From Sphingomonas palmae (lineage in GTDB: Bacteria; Pseudomonadota; Alphaproteobacteria; Sphingomonadales; Sphingomonadaceae): a stretch of DNA of 64,000 nucleotides. The position numbers and the translations under genes are program-made. The notes beneath the pieces were generated by a model. That model had not been told where the DNA came from, did no database searches, and was given only the letters and a program-made list of their open reading frames with translations. The stretch spans positions 186,001-250,000 of the forward strand of contig NZ_FNZZ01000002.1 in the NCBI RefSeq assembly GCF_900109565.1, in the 5' to 3' direction. Positions within the stretch are counted from its first letter, which is position 1, and each line of letters opens with the position of its first letter. This document shows positions 48,049 to 58,700 of the stretch, piece by piece.

Positions 48049-49491
48049 TCAGAGTAATGTCGGCTGCTCGGCCTTGCCGGCGTCGGTGGATGGCTTGCGA
48101 CGCAATTGGGGTCGGGCGGGCGCTTCCTCAACCGTACCGGCGACGACCACGTCGACCACTTCGTGATGGCGGAAGTGGAGCGTCAACGCGCCCGCGTCGA
48201 GTGCGGCCTGCGCGCTGGTGATCGTCGCACCCGCCGGCGTGGTCACGCGGGCGTAACCGCGTTCGAGGATGCGATCGGGATTCAGGCTCTCGACCAGCCG
48301 TCCGACATCGGAAAGGCTGCGGCGCGCCGCTTCCAGCCGACGCTCGAGCGTCGCCGGACGGATCGCGCCCGCGACACGGTCGAGGGTGCCGCGCGCGTTC
48401 GCGACGCGACGCTCGAGCGCGCGGTCGGCGCGCGTCGCCGCCTCGTCCATCCGCTGCCGCTGCGGACCCAGCAGCCGGTCACGCGACGGCAGCAGCCTGG
48501 CGAGCGCGGTCAGCCGCTCGCGCCCGCGCTCGACATGGCGGCTGGCGCAGCGCGCGGTGCGCGCGCTCATCGCGTCGAGCGTGTAACGCAGGTCGGCGAG
48601 GACAGGGACGGCGATCTCCGCCGCCGCAGTCGGCGTCGGCGCGCGCAGGTCGGCGGCGTGGTCGCACAAGGTCGTGTCCGTCTCGTGCCCCACCGCGGAG
48701 ATTATCGGGATCGAGCAGCCGGCGACCGCGCGAACGACCGGCTCTTCGTTGAATGCCCACAAATCCTCGATCGACCCGCCGCCACGCGCCACGATGACCA
48801 AATCTGGTTTCGCAACAGCGCCCGGCGCCGCATCATCACGGCCGGGCAGCGCATCGAACCCGCGCACGGCCGCCGCAATCTCCTCCGCCGCGCCCTGCCC
48901 CTGCACCTTGACCGGCCAGACAATGACATGGGTCGGGCAGCGATCCTCCAATCGGTGGAGAATGTCGCGGATCACCGCGCCGGTGCCTGAGGTAACGACG
49001 CCGATGACGCGCGGCATGAAGGGCAGCGCCCGGCGCGCGCGCGACTTGGCGAACAAACCCTCGGCATCGAAGCGCGCCTTGTTGCGCTCGAGCAGCGCCA
49101 TCAGCGCGCCCGCCCCCGCCAGCTCCATCCGCTCGATGATGATTTGGTATTTCGACCGGCCCGGATAGGTCGTCAGCCGCCCGGTGGCGATCACCTCGAT
49201 CCCGTCCTCAGGCCGAAAGGCGAGGCTCGCGCTGTTGCCCTTCCACATCACGCCGTCGATCACCGCGCTGTCGTCTTTCAGCGCCAGATACGAGTGGCCC
49301 GAGGCGACGCGCTTGTAGCCCGAGATTTCGCCGCGCAGCCGGACGTGGCCGAACTCGCCCTCGACCATTCGCTTCAGCCGGCCCGACAGCTCGCCGACCG
49401 ACAGCGCCATCGCATTGTCGCCCGCGACCGGCTCGGCTACCAGCCGCCCTGCCGCAGCGTCCACGGACGTATCGAAAAGGGGGTCGGCCAT
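48049..49491 (-). CDS. xseA: Exodeoxyribonuclease VII large subunit
   Basis: The 480-residue catalytic subunit shows the OB-fold N-terminal domain ([40 protein letters not shown]). The core has [40 protein letters not shown] and [14 protein letters not shown], then a coiled-coil for XseB binding and a C-terminal [14 protein letters not shown]. Together with xseB (16653-16892) it degrades single-stranded DNA. Its ATG overlaps the purD ATG on the other strand. ATG 49410 is a less likely internal alternative. Confidence 0.95.
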   Translation of the reverse strand: MADPLFDTSVDAAAGRLVAEPVAGDNAMALSVGELSGRLKRMVEGEFGHVRLRGEISGYKRVASGHSYLALKDDSAVIDGVMWKGNSASLAFRPEDGIEVIATGRLTTYPGRSKYQIIIERMELAGAGALMALLERNKARFDAEGLFAKSRARRALPFMPRVIGVVTSGTGAVIRDILHRLEDRCPTHVIVWPVKVQGQGAAEEIAAAVRGFDALPGRDDAAPGAVAKPDLVIVARGGGSIEDLWAFNEEPVVRAVAGCSIPIISAVGHETDTTLCDHAADLRAPTPTAAAEIAVPVLADLRYTLDAMSARTARCASRHVERGRERLTALARLLPSRDRLLGPQRQRMDEAATRADRALERRVANARGTLDRVAGAIRPATLERRLEAARRSLSDVGRLVESLNPDRILERGYARVTTPAGATITSAQAALDAGALTLHFRHHEVVDVVVAGTVEEAPARPQLRRKPSTDAGKAEQPTLL

Positions 49492-50779
49492 GAATATCCT
49501 GTTGATCGGGTCGGGCGGCCGCGAACACGCGCTGGCGTGGCGGCTGGCGCAGTCGCCCCGTCTCGATACGCTCTTCGCCGCGCCGGGCAACCCCGGGATC
49601 GCCGAGCACGCCCAGATCGCCGAGCTGGATACAGCGGACCACCGCGCGGTGATCGACTTCGTACGGCGCCAGCAGATCGGGCTGGTCGTGGTCGGGCCGG
49701 AGGCGCCGCTGGTCGAGGGGCTGGCCGACAACGTCCGCGCGATCGGCGTGCCCGTGTTCGGTCCGGGCCGCGAGGCAGCGAAGCTGGAGGGATCGAAGGG
49801 CTTCACCAAGGATCTGTGCGCACGCGTGGGCATTCCGACCGCGCGCTATTTCCGCGTCACCTCGCGCGACGGCGCACTCGCCTGCCTCGACGACTTCGCG
49901 GACGGTGACACGTGCCGCTGCGTCATCAAGGCAGACGGCCTCGCCGCGGGCAAGGGCGTGACGGTGGCAATGTCGCGCGACGAGGCGGAAGCCGCGATCC
50001 GCGACCTGTTCGCGCACGGCCCCGCCGAGGCAGTGATCGAGGAGTTCCTGGAGGGCGAAGAAGCCAGCCTGTTTGTGCTGAGCGACGGCACGGGCAGCGC
50101 GTCATTCGGATCGGCGCAGGACCACAAGCGCGTCGGCGACGGCGACACGGGCGCGAACACCGGCGGCATGGGCGCCTATTCTCCCGCCGCGTGTCTATCC
50201 CCGCAAGACGAGGAACGCGCGCTGGGCGAGATCGTCCGCCCGACGATCGACGCGCTGGCGGCGGCGGGCACACCCTATGTCGGGGTGCTCTACGCCGGGC
50301 TGATGCTGACCGCGGACGGGCCCAAGCTGATCGAGTACAATGTCCGCTTCGGCGATCCCGAGTGTCAGGTGCTGATGGCCCGCTTCGACGGCGATCTGGT
50401 CCAAGTGCTGCTCGCGGTCGCCGAAGGGCGGCTCGCCGACCTGCCCGCGCCGCGTTTCCGCGACGAGATCGCGCTGACCGTGGTGATGGCGGCGCGCGGC
50501 TATCCCGGCACGCCCGAAACCGGTGGGGCGATCCGTGGCATCTCGGACGCGGAAGCGGGCGGCGCACGCGTGTTCCAGGCGGGTACGCGCCTGCAGGACG
50601 GGCAGCTGGTGGCGAGCGGCGGGCGCGTCCTCGCCGTCACCGCGACCGGCGACAGCGTGCGTGCGGCGCAGACCGCCGCCTACGCCGCGGTCGACCGTAT
50701 CGACTTCCCGACCGGCTTCTGTCGCCGCGACATCGGCTGGCGCGAGATCGCGCGCGAGGATGAGCAAGCGCTGCCTTGA
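49490..50779 (+). CDS. purD: Phosphoribosylamine-glycine ligase
   Basis: The 429-residue enzyme opens [40 protein letters not shown], the ATP-grasp core [20 protein letters not shown], and [18 protein letters not shown] follow. It makes glycinamide ribonucleotide in purine synthesis. The ribosome-binding site AAGGGGG lies inside the start of divergent xseA. Length is normal for the family. Confidence 0.97.
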   Translation: MNILLIGSGGREHALAWRLAQSPRLDTLFAAPGNPGIAEHAQIAELDTADHRAVIDFVRRQQIGLVVVGPEAPLVEGLADNVRAIGVPVFGPGREAAKLEGSKGFTKDLCARVGIPTARYFRVTSRDGALACLDDFADGDTCRCVIKADGLAAGKGVTVAMSRDEAEAAIRDLFAHGPAEAVIEEFLEGEEASLFVLSDGTGSASFGSAQDHKRVGDGDTGANTGGMGAYSPAACLSPQDEERALGEIVRPTIDALAAAGTPYVGVLYAGLMLTADGPKLIEYNVRFGDPECQVLMARFDGDLVQVLLAVAEGRLADLPAPRFRDEIALTVVMAARGYPGTPETGGAIRGISDAEAGGARVFQAGTRLQDGQLVASGGRVLAVTATGDSVRAAQTAAYAAVDRIDFPTGFCRRDIGWREIAREDEQALP

Positions 50780-50812
50780 GGACATAACGAGCGCACTCTA
50801 CGTTCCCGACGC

Positions 50813-51580
50813 ATGGACAATTACGCAATGATACCGTTCTCGCAGGACAGCGTGCTGGTGCTGGTCGCGCTCGGGCTGGTCGCGGTGCTCGCGATCCTGA
50901 CGATCCTGGGGATGATCAAGGGCGCGCGGCTGAAGAGCGCGCGCCGCGCCGCCGAGAAGGAAGAGCAGGCCCGGATCGACGCGCTGCGCGAGGACGGCGT
51001 CGAGGAACGCGAGGCCGACAACGCGGGTGAGTCGTTCACCGACGCGCCGCCGCGAAACGCGGCCTCGACGCTCGCGCCCGAGAAACCGGAGGAAGCCGGC
51101 GACTGTGACGGTCACGACGCTGCGCCGCTCGCTTCCTCAACGTCGCCCGAGGCGCCGACCGAGACGATCCACCAAGATCAGACGGATGACCGCCTGTCCG
51201 ACGAGCAGCCGAGCGAGCGACCGCTCGCCGACGAGCCGATCGCGGCGGCCGCTCCGCTCGACGCCTCACCCGCGAGCGCCGCGGCTGATGCGCCCGGCGC
51301 GGGCGAGCCTGCTCCTGCTCCTGCCGCGACGACACCGGGCAATGGTTCGATCACGCAATTGAAAGGCCTTGGTCCGAAGATCGCGGCGCGTCTGGGTGAG
51401 CTCGGCATCACGCAGGTCGACCAGCTCGCCTGGCTCGACGACGCGGAGGCCGCCGAGCTCGACGCGAAGCTCGGCGCGTTCCAGGGTCGGATGGAGCGGG
51501 ACCGCTGGCGCGAACAGGCGCGCTTCCTCGCGAAGGGCGACCGCGCGGGCTACGAGGCGCAGTTCGGCAAGCTCGGATGA
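50813..51580 (+). CDS. Membrane-anchored helix-hairpin-helix protein
   Basis: The 255-residue protein has one N-terminal membrane span (SVLVLVALGLVAVLAILTIL). A long acidic, Ala/Pro/Ser-rich spacer (about 60-180) follows, then a C-terminal helix-hairpin-helix domain (ITQLKGLGPKIAARLGELGI, TQVDQLAWLDDAEAAELDAK). A similar HhH domain is found on some NuoE-type and 50S L21-linked alphaproteobacterial proteins. It could bind nucleic acid at the membrane; this is inference. It overlaps the next start by 4 bases. Confidence 0.78.
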   Translation: MDNYAMIPFSQDSVLVLVALGLVAVLAILTILGMIKGARLKSARRAAEKEEQARIDALREDGVEEREADNAGESFTDAPPRNAASTLAPEKPEEAGDCDGHDAAPLASSTSPEAPTETIHQDQTDDRLSDEQPSERPLADEPIAAAAPLDASPASAAADAPGAGEPAPAPAATTPGNGSITQLKGLGPKIAARLGELGITQVDQLAWLDDAEAAELDAKLGAFQGRMERDRWREQARFLAKGDRAGYEAQFGKLG

Positions 51581-52032
51581 GCGTCGCCTTTCGCCGCGAA
51601 AGCGACGACGAGCATCTCGAACCCACGTTCGAGCTGCCGCTGCCGTCCGGACCCAATCTGGTGACGCCGCGCGGGCGCGCGCTGATCGACGATCGCATCG
51701 CCGCTCTGGAACGGCAGATCGTCGAAACGGGTGACGCCGAAGAGGTCAAGAAACTGCGCCGCGACCTGCGCTACTGGCAGACGCGCCAGGTGACCGCGGT
51801 GGAGACGGCGCCGCGCTCCGATGGCGCGATCGGCTTCGGCAATCGTGTGACCTTCACGCTCGGCGGCAAGGAACGGCAGGTCACGCTGGTCGGCGATGAC
51901 GAGGCCGATCCGGCAGCGGGCGCGATCCCCTTCTCCGCCCCGCTCGCGCGTGCATTGATGGGAGCAGAGGCGGGCGAGACGGTCGCCTTCAACGGACGCG
52001 AGGACGCGATCGAGGTGTTGACGGTCGACTAG
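51577..52032 (+). CDS. GreA/GreB-like transcription factor
   Basis: The 151-residue protein has a short helical N-terminal part (ALIDDRIAALERQIVETGDA) and a C-terminal FKBP-like Gre domain (IGFGNRVTFTLGGKERQVTL, APLARALMGAEAGETVAF). The coiled-coil is shorter than in canonical GreA, so transcript-cleavage ability is uncertain; it may act like Rnk- or Gfh-type RNA-polymerase regulators. Its ATG overlaps the HhH gene stop by 4 bases. Confidence 0.8.
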   Translation: MSVAFRRESDDEHLEPTFELPLPSGPNLVTPRGRALIDDRIAALERQIVETGDAEEVKKLRRDLRYWQTRQVTAVETAPRSDGAIGFGNRVTFTLGGKERQVTLVGDDEADPAAGAIPFSAPLARALMGAEAGETVAFNGREDAIEVLTVD

Positions 52033-52046
52033 ATTCTGGCGGCCGG

Positions 52047-52937
52047 CTAGGCCCCCGCGCCGCGGCGCCACGGGATACGCCCGGCGAGCGGCCACAGGAT
52101 GTTGAGCGCGAGCCCGCCGAGCACCAGCGCGCCCGCGCTCAGCTTCCATCCCGGCAGCGGCTCCCCCAGCAGTAGCGCGCTCGCCCCCATGCCGAACACC
52201 GGCACCAGCATCGCGAGCGGCGTGATCGTCGCCGCCGGATGGCGCGCGAGCAGCCAGCCCCAGGCGGCATAACCGAACAGCGAATTGCCGACCGACTGCC
52301 ACACCACCGCTGCCCAGGCACCCGACGTCGCGTGCGCCAGCGCGGTCGCAATCGGCCCAGCACCTTCCAGCAGCAGCGCGGCTACGACCAGCGGCGGCAC
52401 CGCGAACATGCTCGACCACACGACGAAGGCGAGCATGTCGGTCACTCCGCTCGCCTTCGCGACATGGTTGCCGCCCGCCCAGCTGAGCGCCGCCGCGATG
52501 ACGAACACGAGGCCGAGCGGCGTCGCCGCCCCACCGCCGTGCGCGACGATCACGCCGATCCCCGCGGTCGCCATGACGAGCGCCAGCACCTGCACCGGCT
52601 TCACCCGCTCACCGCGGAACGCCATCGCGAGCGCGATCGTGAAGAACACTTGGCTCTGCACCACCAGGCTGGCGAGCCCGGGCGAGATCATCCCGTTCAT
52701 AGCGATGAATAGCAGCCCGAACTGACCCGCGCCGATCAGCACGCCGTAAGCGGCGAGATCGCGCCAGCGTACCGCCGGGCGACGGATGAACAAGGCGGCG
52801 GGCAGGAAGGCGAGCGTGAAGCGCAGTGCCGCAAAGGCGAGCGGCGGCAATTGCTCCAGCGCGACGCGGATCACGACGAAATTGGTGCCCCAGACCACCA
52901 CCACGGCGAGCCCGAGCAGCAGGTGACGCAGCGGCAC
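52047..52937 (-). CDS. EamA-family (DMT superfamily) transporter
   Basis: The 296-residue protein has ten hydrophobic helices in two EamA repeats, starting LLLGLAVVVVWGTNFVVIRV and LALVMATAGIGVIVAH. It probably exports a metabolite such as an amino acid or sugar derivative. It converges with the Gre-like gene and follows the HAD gene by 38 bases on the same strand. Confidence 0.9.
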   Translation of the reverse strand: MPLRHLLLGLAVVVVWGTNFVVIRVALEQLPPLAFAALRFTLAFLPAALFIRRPAVRWRDLAAYGVLIGAGQFGLLFIAMNGMISPGLASLVVQSQVFFTIALAMAFRGERVKPVQVLALVMATAGIGVIVAHGGGAATPLGLVFVIAAALSWAGGNHVAKASGVTDMLAFVVWSSMFAVPPLVVAALLLEGAGPIATALAHATSGAWAAVVWQSVGNSLFGYAAWGWLLARHPAATITPLAMLVPVFGMGASALLLGEPLPGWKLSAGALVLGGLALNILWPLAGRIPWRRGAGA

Positions 52938-52975
52938 GTGCCCGCCCCCTGTACTGGCGCTCGCGGCCGGCTGGC

Positions 52976-53587
52976 TCAGCGCAGCAGTCCCAGCTCGGTC
53001 AGCTCGGCACGCAGCGTCTCGGCATCACGGAAATGATGCGCGTGGATGCCGACCGCGCGCGCGCCTGCGATATTCGCCGCATTGTCGTCGACGAAGATCG
53101 TCTCATCCGCCGCCACGCCGAAGCGGCGCAGCGCTAGGTGGTAGATCGCGACGTCGGGCTTGATCAGCTTCTCGTCGCCCGAGACAACGATATCGCGAAA
53201 GCGGTCGAACAGCGCCGCCTCGCGTGCACGAAAGGGTGCGAAGAACTCGCCCGAAAAGTTGGTGATCGCGAACAGCGGCACGCCGTTCGCGTCCAGTTCC
53301 TCGACGATTGCCGGCATGCCCGCGATCGGCCCCGGTATCTGCTCGGAAAAGCGCGGACCCCAGGCGCGAATCATCTCCGCATGCTCGGGGTGGAGCGCAA
53401 TCAGCTCGGCCGACGTCTCTGAGAAGGGGCGCCCGGCGTCGTGCTGAAAATGCCACTCGCGCGTGGCGACGTCGCGCAGGAACGCGTCGAGCGCCCGTTC
53501 GTCGTCGAACAGGCGCTCGTACAGGACCCGCGGGTCCCAGTCGTAGAGGACGTGCCCGACATCGAAGATCACCGATGTGACGGGCAT
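52976..53587 (-). CDS. HAD-superfamily hydrolase
   Basis: The 203-residue HAD protein has motif I FDVGHVLYDWDP (here Asp-x-Gly), motif II LFAITNFS, the conserved Lys in LIKPDVAIY and motif IV ETIFVDDNAANIAGA. This is the YihX-like haloacid-dehalogenase/phosphatase subgroup, where Gly replaces the second Asp. The substrate is unknown; a small sugar phosphate is plausible. Confidence 0.9.
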   Translation of the reverse strand: MPVTSVIFDVGHVLYDWDPRVLYERLFDDERALDAFLRDVATREWHFQHDAGRPFSETSAELIALHPEHAEMIRAWGPRFSEQIPGPIAGMPAIVEELDANGVPLFAITNFSGEFFAPFRAREAALFDRFRDIVVSGDEKLIKPDVAIYHLALRRFGVAADETIFVDDNAANIAGARAVGIHAHHFRDAETLRAELTELGLLR

Positions 53588-53633
53588 GAACCGCTTTATC
53601 TCAACCGTGCCGAACGAATCAGCGCCGGGCGAA

Positions 53634-53759
53634 TCAGCCCTGGCGTGCCTTGAAGCGGCGGTTCGTCTTGTTGATGACGTAGGTACGGCCGCGGCGACGG
53701 ATCACGCGATTGTCGCGGTGGCGGTCCTTGAGCGACTTCAAGCTGTTGCGGATCTTCAT
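53634..53759 (-). CDS. rpmJ: 50S ribosomal protein L36, zinc-independent form
   Basis: The 41-residue protein [20 protein letters not shown]... ending NRRFKARQG is the complete L36. It has no cysteines, so it is the Zn-free type found in sphingomonads and in E. coli YkgO. It is encoded alone, as is common for this form, with an upstream GC-poor stretch for its promoter. Confidence 0.95.
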   Translation of the reverse strand: MKIRNSLKSLKDRHRDNRVIRRRGRTYVINKTNRRFKARQG

Positions 53760-53941
53760 GGTGCGCCTTTGGGAACGTGTTTCGTGTGAGAATAAGGAAG
53801 CGCGCCGCCTAGTGAAGCCGGGCGCGCAAGTCAACCGCGCGGCGGAATGCACCCGTGCACGATCGCGCTGCACCGGCTGGGAGCTTGCGCGCGCCTGCGG
53901 CGTTACTGCACCGAAACGACCCTTTCCAGGAGAGACGCCTC

Positions 53942-54544
53942 ATGCGCGCTTTGCCCATCGCCGCCCTCGCCGCTGCCACCATGATGTCGGCCTGCGCCAC
54001 CGGGCCGCAGCGCTTTCCGGTGTCCGCCACCCGCTTCCACTACGACCCGGTGACGCAGCGCGGCACGATCTCGGTCGAGCCGCTGGCCGGCCCCACGACG
54101 CCCAGCATCGAGTACAAGACCTACGCCGCCGCAGTGCAGAGCGAGTTGTTGCGGCAGGGCTTTACCAACCCCGCGCCGGGCACGACCGCTGAATATATCG
54201 CGACCGTGGGCTTCACCCGCGCGCCGCAATCGCTGCCGCGACGCCGCTCGCCGATCTCGATCGGCCTTGGCGGCGGGGTCGGTGGCGGCGGCTGGCGCAG
54301 CGGCGGCGGGGTCGGTGCGGGCGTCGGCTTCCCGGTCGGCGGCGGCGGTGGTGGCGAGGGCGTCGTAACCGAGCTGTCGGTGCGCATCCGCAAGGGCCCC
54401 GACGCGATCTGGGAAGGTCAGGCGCAATCGCTGACCGATGTCAGCGCGCCGACTGCCGACGCCGCCTCGATCGCGCAGCGGCTCGCGGGCGCGCTGTTCA
54501 CTGGCTTCCCCGGCGAATCGGGTCGCACGATCGAGGTGAAATAG
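53942..54544 (+). CDS. DUF4136 lipoprotein
   Basis: The 200-residue protein has a lipoprotein signal (ALAAATMMSACATG) and a DUF4136-type beta domain (IEYKTYAAAVQSELLRQGFT, LSVRIRKGPDAIWEGQAQSL). A long Gly-rich insert (GGGVGGGGWRSGGGVG) splits the domain. It starts at ATG 53942 after CAGGAGAGAC. An outer-membrane or periplasmic location is likely; the function is unknown. Confidence 0.85.
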   Translation: MRALPIAALAAATMMSACATGPQRFPVSATRFHYDPVTQRGTISVEPLAGPTTPSIEYKTYAAAVQSELLRQGFTNPAPGTTAEYIATVGFTRAPQSLPRRRSPISIGLGGGVGGGGWRSGGGVGAGVGFPVGGGGGGEGVVTELSVRIRKGPDAIWEGQAQSLTDVSAPTADAASIAQRLAGALFTGFPGESGRTIEVK

Positions 54545-54557
54545 CTAGGCAAGGTCA

Positions 54558-55667
54558 ATGACCCTATCGATCAACGCCGCCTTTGATGGCGGCAACATCC
54601 GCGTCGTCGCCGTTAGCGACACTCACGTCGATCTGGAGATCGTCAACGATCACCAGTCGGACTTCTTTCAATGGTTCTACTTTCGCGCGGCCGGGCTTGC
54701 AGGTCGTGCGACGACCTTTCGCATCCTGAACGCGGGCAAATCGGCCTATCCGTTCGGGTGGCCGGGGTACAAGACGCGCGCCTCGACCGACTTGGTTCAC
54801 TGGCGGATGATCGACACACGCTACGAAAATGGCGTGCTCGAGTTCGACTGGGATGGCAGCGGCGACCTCGCCTGGTTCGCTTATTTCGCCCCCTATACGA
54901 TGGAGATGCACGCGCATCTGATCGCGCGAATCGCCGCGCGCCCCGGTGTCACGCATCGCGAGATCGGCCAGACGCTCGACGGGCAGGCCATCGATTATCT
55001 CCGTGTCGGGTCGGGCGAGAAGCAGGTGTGGCTCTACGGCCGCCAGCATCCGGGCGAATCGATGACCGAATGGTGGATGGAGGGCGCGCTCGATTGGCTG
55101 ACCAGCGATGCGGCGCGGCCTTTGCTCGACAAGGCGACAGTCCACGTCGTGCCCAACATGAACCCCGACGGCACGCGCCGCGGCCACCTGCGCACCAACG
55201 CGGCGGGGGTGAACCTCAACCGCGAGTGGCACGCGCCGAGTGCCGAGCGTAGCCCTGAGGTGCTCTGCGTCCTCGCCGAAATGGACCGCACCGGCGTCAC
55301 CTTCGCGATGGACGTTCACGGCGACGAAGCCATTGCCGCCAACTTTATCGCAGGGTTCGAAGGCATTCCGTCGTGGACCGACGCGCACGGCGACAAATTC
55401 TACGATTTCGGCCGGCGCCTGGCGGCACACACGCCCGATTTCCAGACCGAGCTCGGTTACGACAAGTCGGCGGCGGGCAAGGCGAACCTGTCGATGTCGA
55501 CCAACCAGCTCGCCGAGCGCTTCGGCGCGGTGTCGGTGACGCTGGAGATGCCGTTCAAGGATCACGATCCGAACCCGGACGCTGAATTCGGCTGGAGCCC
55601 AGAGCGATCGAAGCGGCTCGGCGTGTCCTGCCTCGAAGTCTTGTCGGAGATGATCGACGGATTGTGA
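54558..55667 (+). CDS. M14-family zinc carboxypeptidase (cytosolic CCP-like)
   Basis: The 369-residue protein has no signal peptide. An N-terminal beta-rich domain (about 1-115, DLEIVNDHQSDFFQWFYFRA) precedes the M14 catalytic domain, with zinc ligands His164 and Glu167 (RQHPGESMTEW) and His254 (AMDVHGDEAIA). It also has NPDGTRRGHLRTNAAGVNLN and the catalytic Glu in VTLEMPFKDHDPN. The architecture is that of the cytosolic carboxypeptidase (CCP/AGBL) subgroup, which removes C-terminal Glu residues in eukaryotes. The bacterial substrate is unknown. Confidence 0.9.
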   Translation: MTLSINAAFDGGNIRVVAVSDTHVDLEIVNDHQSDFFQWFYFRAAGLAGRATTFRILNAGKSAYPFGWPGYKTRASTDLVHWRMIDTRYENGVLEFDWDGSGDLAWFAYFAPYTMEMHAHLIARIAARPGVTHREIGQTLDGQAIDYLRVGSGEKQVWLYGRQHPGESMTEWWMEGALDWLTSDAARPLLDKATVHVVPNMNPDGTRRGHLRTNAAGVNLNREWHAPSAERSPEVLCVLAEMDRTGVTFAMDVHGDEAIAANFIAGFEGIPSWTDAHGDKFYDFGRRLAAHTPDFQTELGYDKSAAGKANLSMSTNQLAERFGAVSVTLEMPFKDHDPNPDAEFGWSPERSKRLGVSCLEVLSEMIDGL

Positions 55668-55676
55668 CTGACTGAC

Positions 55677-55702
55677 GCTCCCGCCCACGCCCGGGCGGGA
55701 GC
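55677..55702. terminator. Hairpin between convergent carboxypeptidase and tamB
   Basis: GCTCCCGCCC (55677-55686) pairs perfectly with GGGCGGGAGC (55693-55702), six bases apart. There is no strong T run; it could serve both strands. Confidence 0.6.
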
Positions 55703-55709
55703 CGGCGGC

Positions 55710-58700
55710 TCAATAATCCTTCGACACGCGCACGTTGCCGCTCTGCCGGCCGAGCGTCGAGATCGACGACAGGAGCGACAGCCAGCGCGTGACCTGGAAC
55801 TCCACCCGGGTCGCGGAATAGCCCTGCCCGTCGGTGATGATCTCTGCGTACAGCCGTCGCGTCACGTACTTGCCCGCCGCGATCGAGGTCGCCTGCCCGG
55901 TCTGCGGGTCGGCCGGCAGGATGCGCAGGCGGTCGAGCCCGGCCGCGCGGCGCACCGCGTTGATCGGGTTGATGCCGTTCCCGCCGTCCTGCAACGCTGC
56001 CACCGCGGCGGCGAGCTGCAATGCCTCGGGCGCGGACAGGTTGGTGATCGAGGTGCCGAACAGCAGCCGTGACAGCAGTTCGTCCTGCGGCAGCGCGGGC
56101 ACACTGCTGAACGTGATCTCGGGCTTCTGCGCAACACCCGTCACGCGGATGCTGGCGCGCAGACCCGTCGAATCGGCGTTCGCCTCGATGTCGAGCGCGG
56201 GATTGGCGGGCACCTCACCGCCGAAACGCAGCACGCCGCGCTCCAGCTCGAACTCGCGCCCGGCGAACTCGTAATCACCGCGGATCAGGTCGGCGCGGCC
56301 GGTGATCGCGGGATTGTCGGGGGTGCCGGCGATGTTCACGTCGGTCGACCATTCGGACGACAGGCCGAGGCCGCTGACCATCAACCCGCCCTTCGCCCGC
56401 GCGTGCACCGCGAGCGTCCAAGGTGCAGGTCCGGTGTCATCGTCGGCTTCGCCACCACCGGGCAAGTTGATCTCGCGCACGTTTAGCTGCGGCAGCGCGC
56501 TCGCGACGGTCGCCTGACCGAGCCGGTAGCGGCTGGCGTCGAGCCGCACGTCGCCCGCGATCCGCCCGCCCGACCCGTCGGAGGTGAAGGTCACCGGCCC
56601 GGTCACCGTCGCGCCGATATCGTCGCGGTCGATCAGCACCGCGTGGTTCGCCTGCATCCTGAGATCGAGCGCGACGCCTTTCGCGCCGGCGAAATCGAAC
56701 CGGCCGGTGCCGGTGACCGTCCCCCCGCGCCCGGCGTCGGCGGTGAAGCTCTGCACCTGCAATTGCGATCCGGCGAAGCGGCCCGCCGCCTGCACGTTGG
56801 TGAGCGCGGTGCCCGTCGTCGCGCTGCTGATCCGCGCGCCGGTCGCCCTCACCTGCCCCCTGATCTGCGGTGCGCGCACGCTGCCGGACACGTCGGCGGC
56901 GATCGCGACGGGTCCGGCAAGGTCGAACAGCTCGACCCGCGTCAGCCGCCACAGCGTATCCGCCGGGCCGGAATAGCGCAGCTGCGCAAATAGTCCCGCA
57001 CCCGTCAGCCGCTCGACCGCGTCACCCTGCCCCAGCGGCCGCAGCAGCGCCTGTGCGCGCCCGATCGTGCGCCCGTTCGACGCCATGACGGCGCGCACGC
57101 CCGCCTTGTCGGCGGTCAATACGCCCGCGATCCCCAGATCGATCGGCGTGGAGGATTGCAGCAGCCCCGAGCGCGTCAGCCCGCGCACCGTCATGTTGAC
57201 GCGACCGGTCGGCGCGTCGCTTCCCCGCGCCGAATAATGCAGCGAACCCGATGCATTGCCGCCGAGACCGAGTCCGGCATAGCCGATATCGAGCACCGAC
57301 AAGGGCATCGTGTCGACGGTGAGGTCAACTGCGGTGTCGACTGCCCCAAACCGTCCCGACACCTGCGCCTTGCCGCCCGCGAACGACAGCGCGGTCGGCG
57401 CGAGGAGCCAGTCGTCGCCGTCGCGGCGCAGCCGCGCGGGCGTGTCGAGCCGGATCGGCTGGTTGCCGACCTTCCCTTGCGCCTGCACGGTGTAACCGTC
57501 GGCGGCGATCTGCGTCACCGTCTGGATCTGGAACCCCGCACCGCGCGATCCCGCGATCGAGGCGCGGACTTCGCCGGCGTCGCCGTTCAGTGACGCGGTG
57601 CCGGCGAACCGCGCGATGCTGAGCGAGCCGCGGCGCAGGCCGCTGCCCGTCGCCGTCGCGGTCACGCGCGTGCCGGCGGGGTCGAGCAAGGTGGTGAAAT
57701 CCACGTGTCCCTGTCGCACCGACACGGTGCCGAGTCGCGCCGCCCGCGCGTCGAGTGCACCGACGATGCGCTGGATCGTCCCCTGCGGCGCGAAGTCGAG
57801 TGTGCCCGTGATACCGCCACCCGCAACCGTCAGGCGGCCAGCGAAGCCGTTCGGCACGATGTCGAGCGCGCCGCTCGCGCGCGTCCCGCTCACATCCAGC
57901 CGAGCGACCGCGATCCGCGCGGTGCCGCCCTTCGGCAGCAGGATCTGTCCCTCGGTCGTGAATGGTCCCAGCCTTGAGCCCCCTGCGGCGGTAAAGGCGA
58001 ACCCGGCAGGCGTCGGATCGAGGTGGGCGCGTACCCCCGTCAGGCCCAGCGCCGCGTTCGGCCGCTGGAAAACGAGATCGATCACCGGCCGCTCGATCTG
58101 TCCGTCGAGGTTCAGAGTCAGCGCGCCGTAGGTCGCCTGCGTGCCTGCGCCCTCGAAATGGAACGTGCCGTCACGGCGACGAAAGCCGCTTCCCGCCAGC
58201 CTGATCTGCGGCGCGGTCAGGACGAGGTTGGAGAAGTGGAGCACGCCATCGGGCGTGCGTTCCAGCAGCGTCTCGACGTGCGGCAGCCCGCCCGCCAGAC
58301 TGCGGAAGAACGCATTGTCGAGCCGCACGACCTGCGCGCTGCCACGTCCGACGACGCGCGTGCCCTTGCCGCCCGGCCCCGGCACGACGCTCAATCGCGA
58401 TTGCACGTCGACCACGCCGAGGCCGGGGATCAGCAATCGGCCGAGCGCGCCGTTGACGCCGATGTCGAACTGCCCGTTCGACAGGTCGAGCTGCAGGTTT
58501 ATCCGCCCGGTCAGCTTGTCCGAGCGCAGCCGCAGGTCGTCGCCCGTCACCAGTTTCGACGTAACCCGCAGCGTGCCGTCGACACTCAGGTTGCGCAGGA
58601 TGCCGCCCGCGACGTTGCCAACGCCGGTCACCCGCGCGGCGGTGAAGCGGACCGGCAGCGTGATTGGCGACTTCGACCAGCGCCCGCGTCCCGCCGCGCG

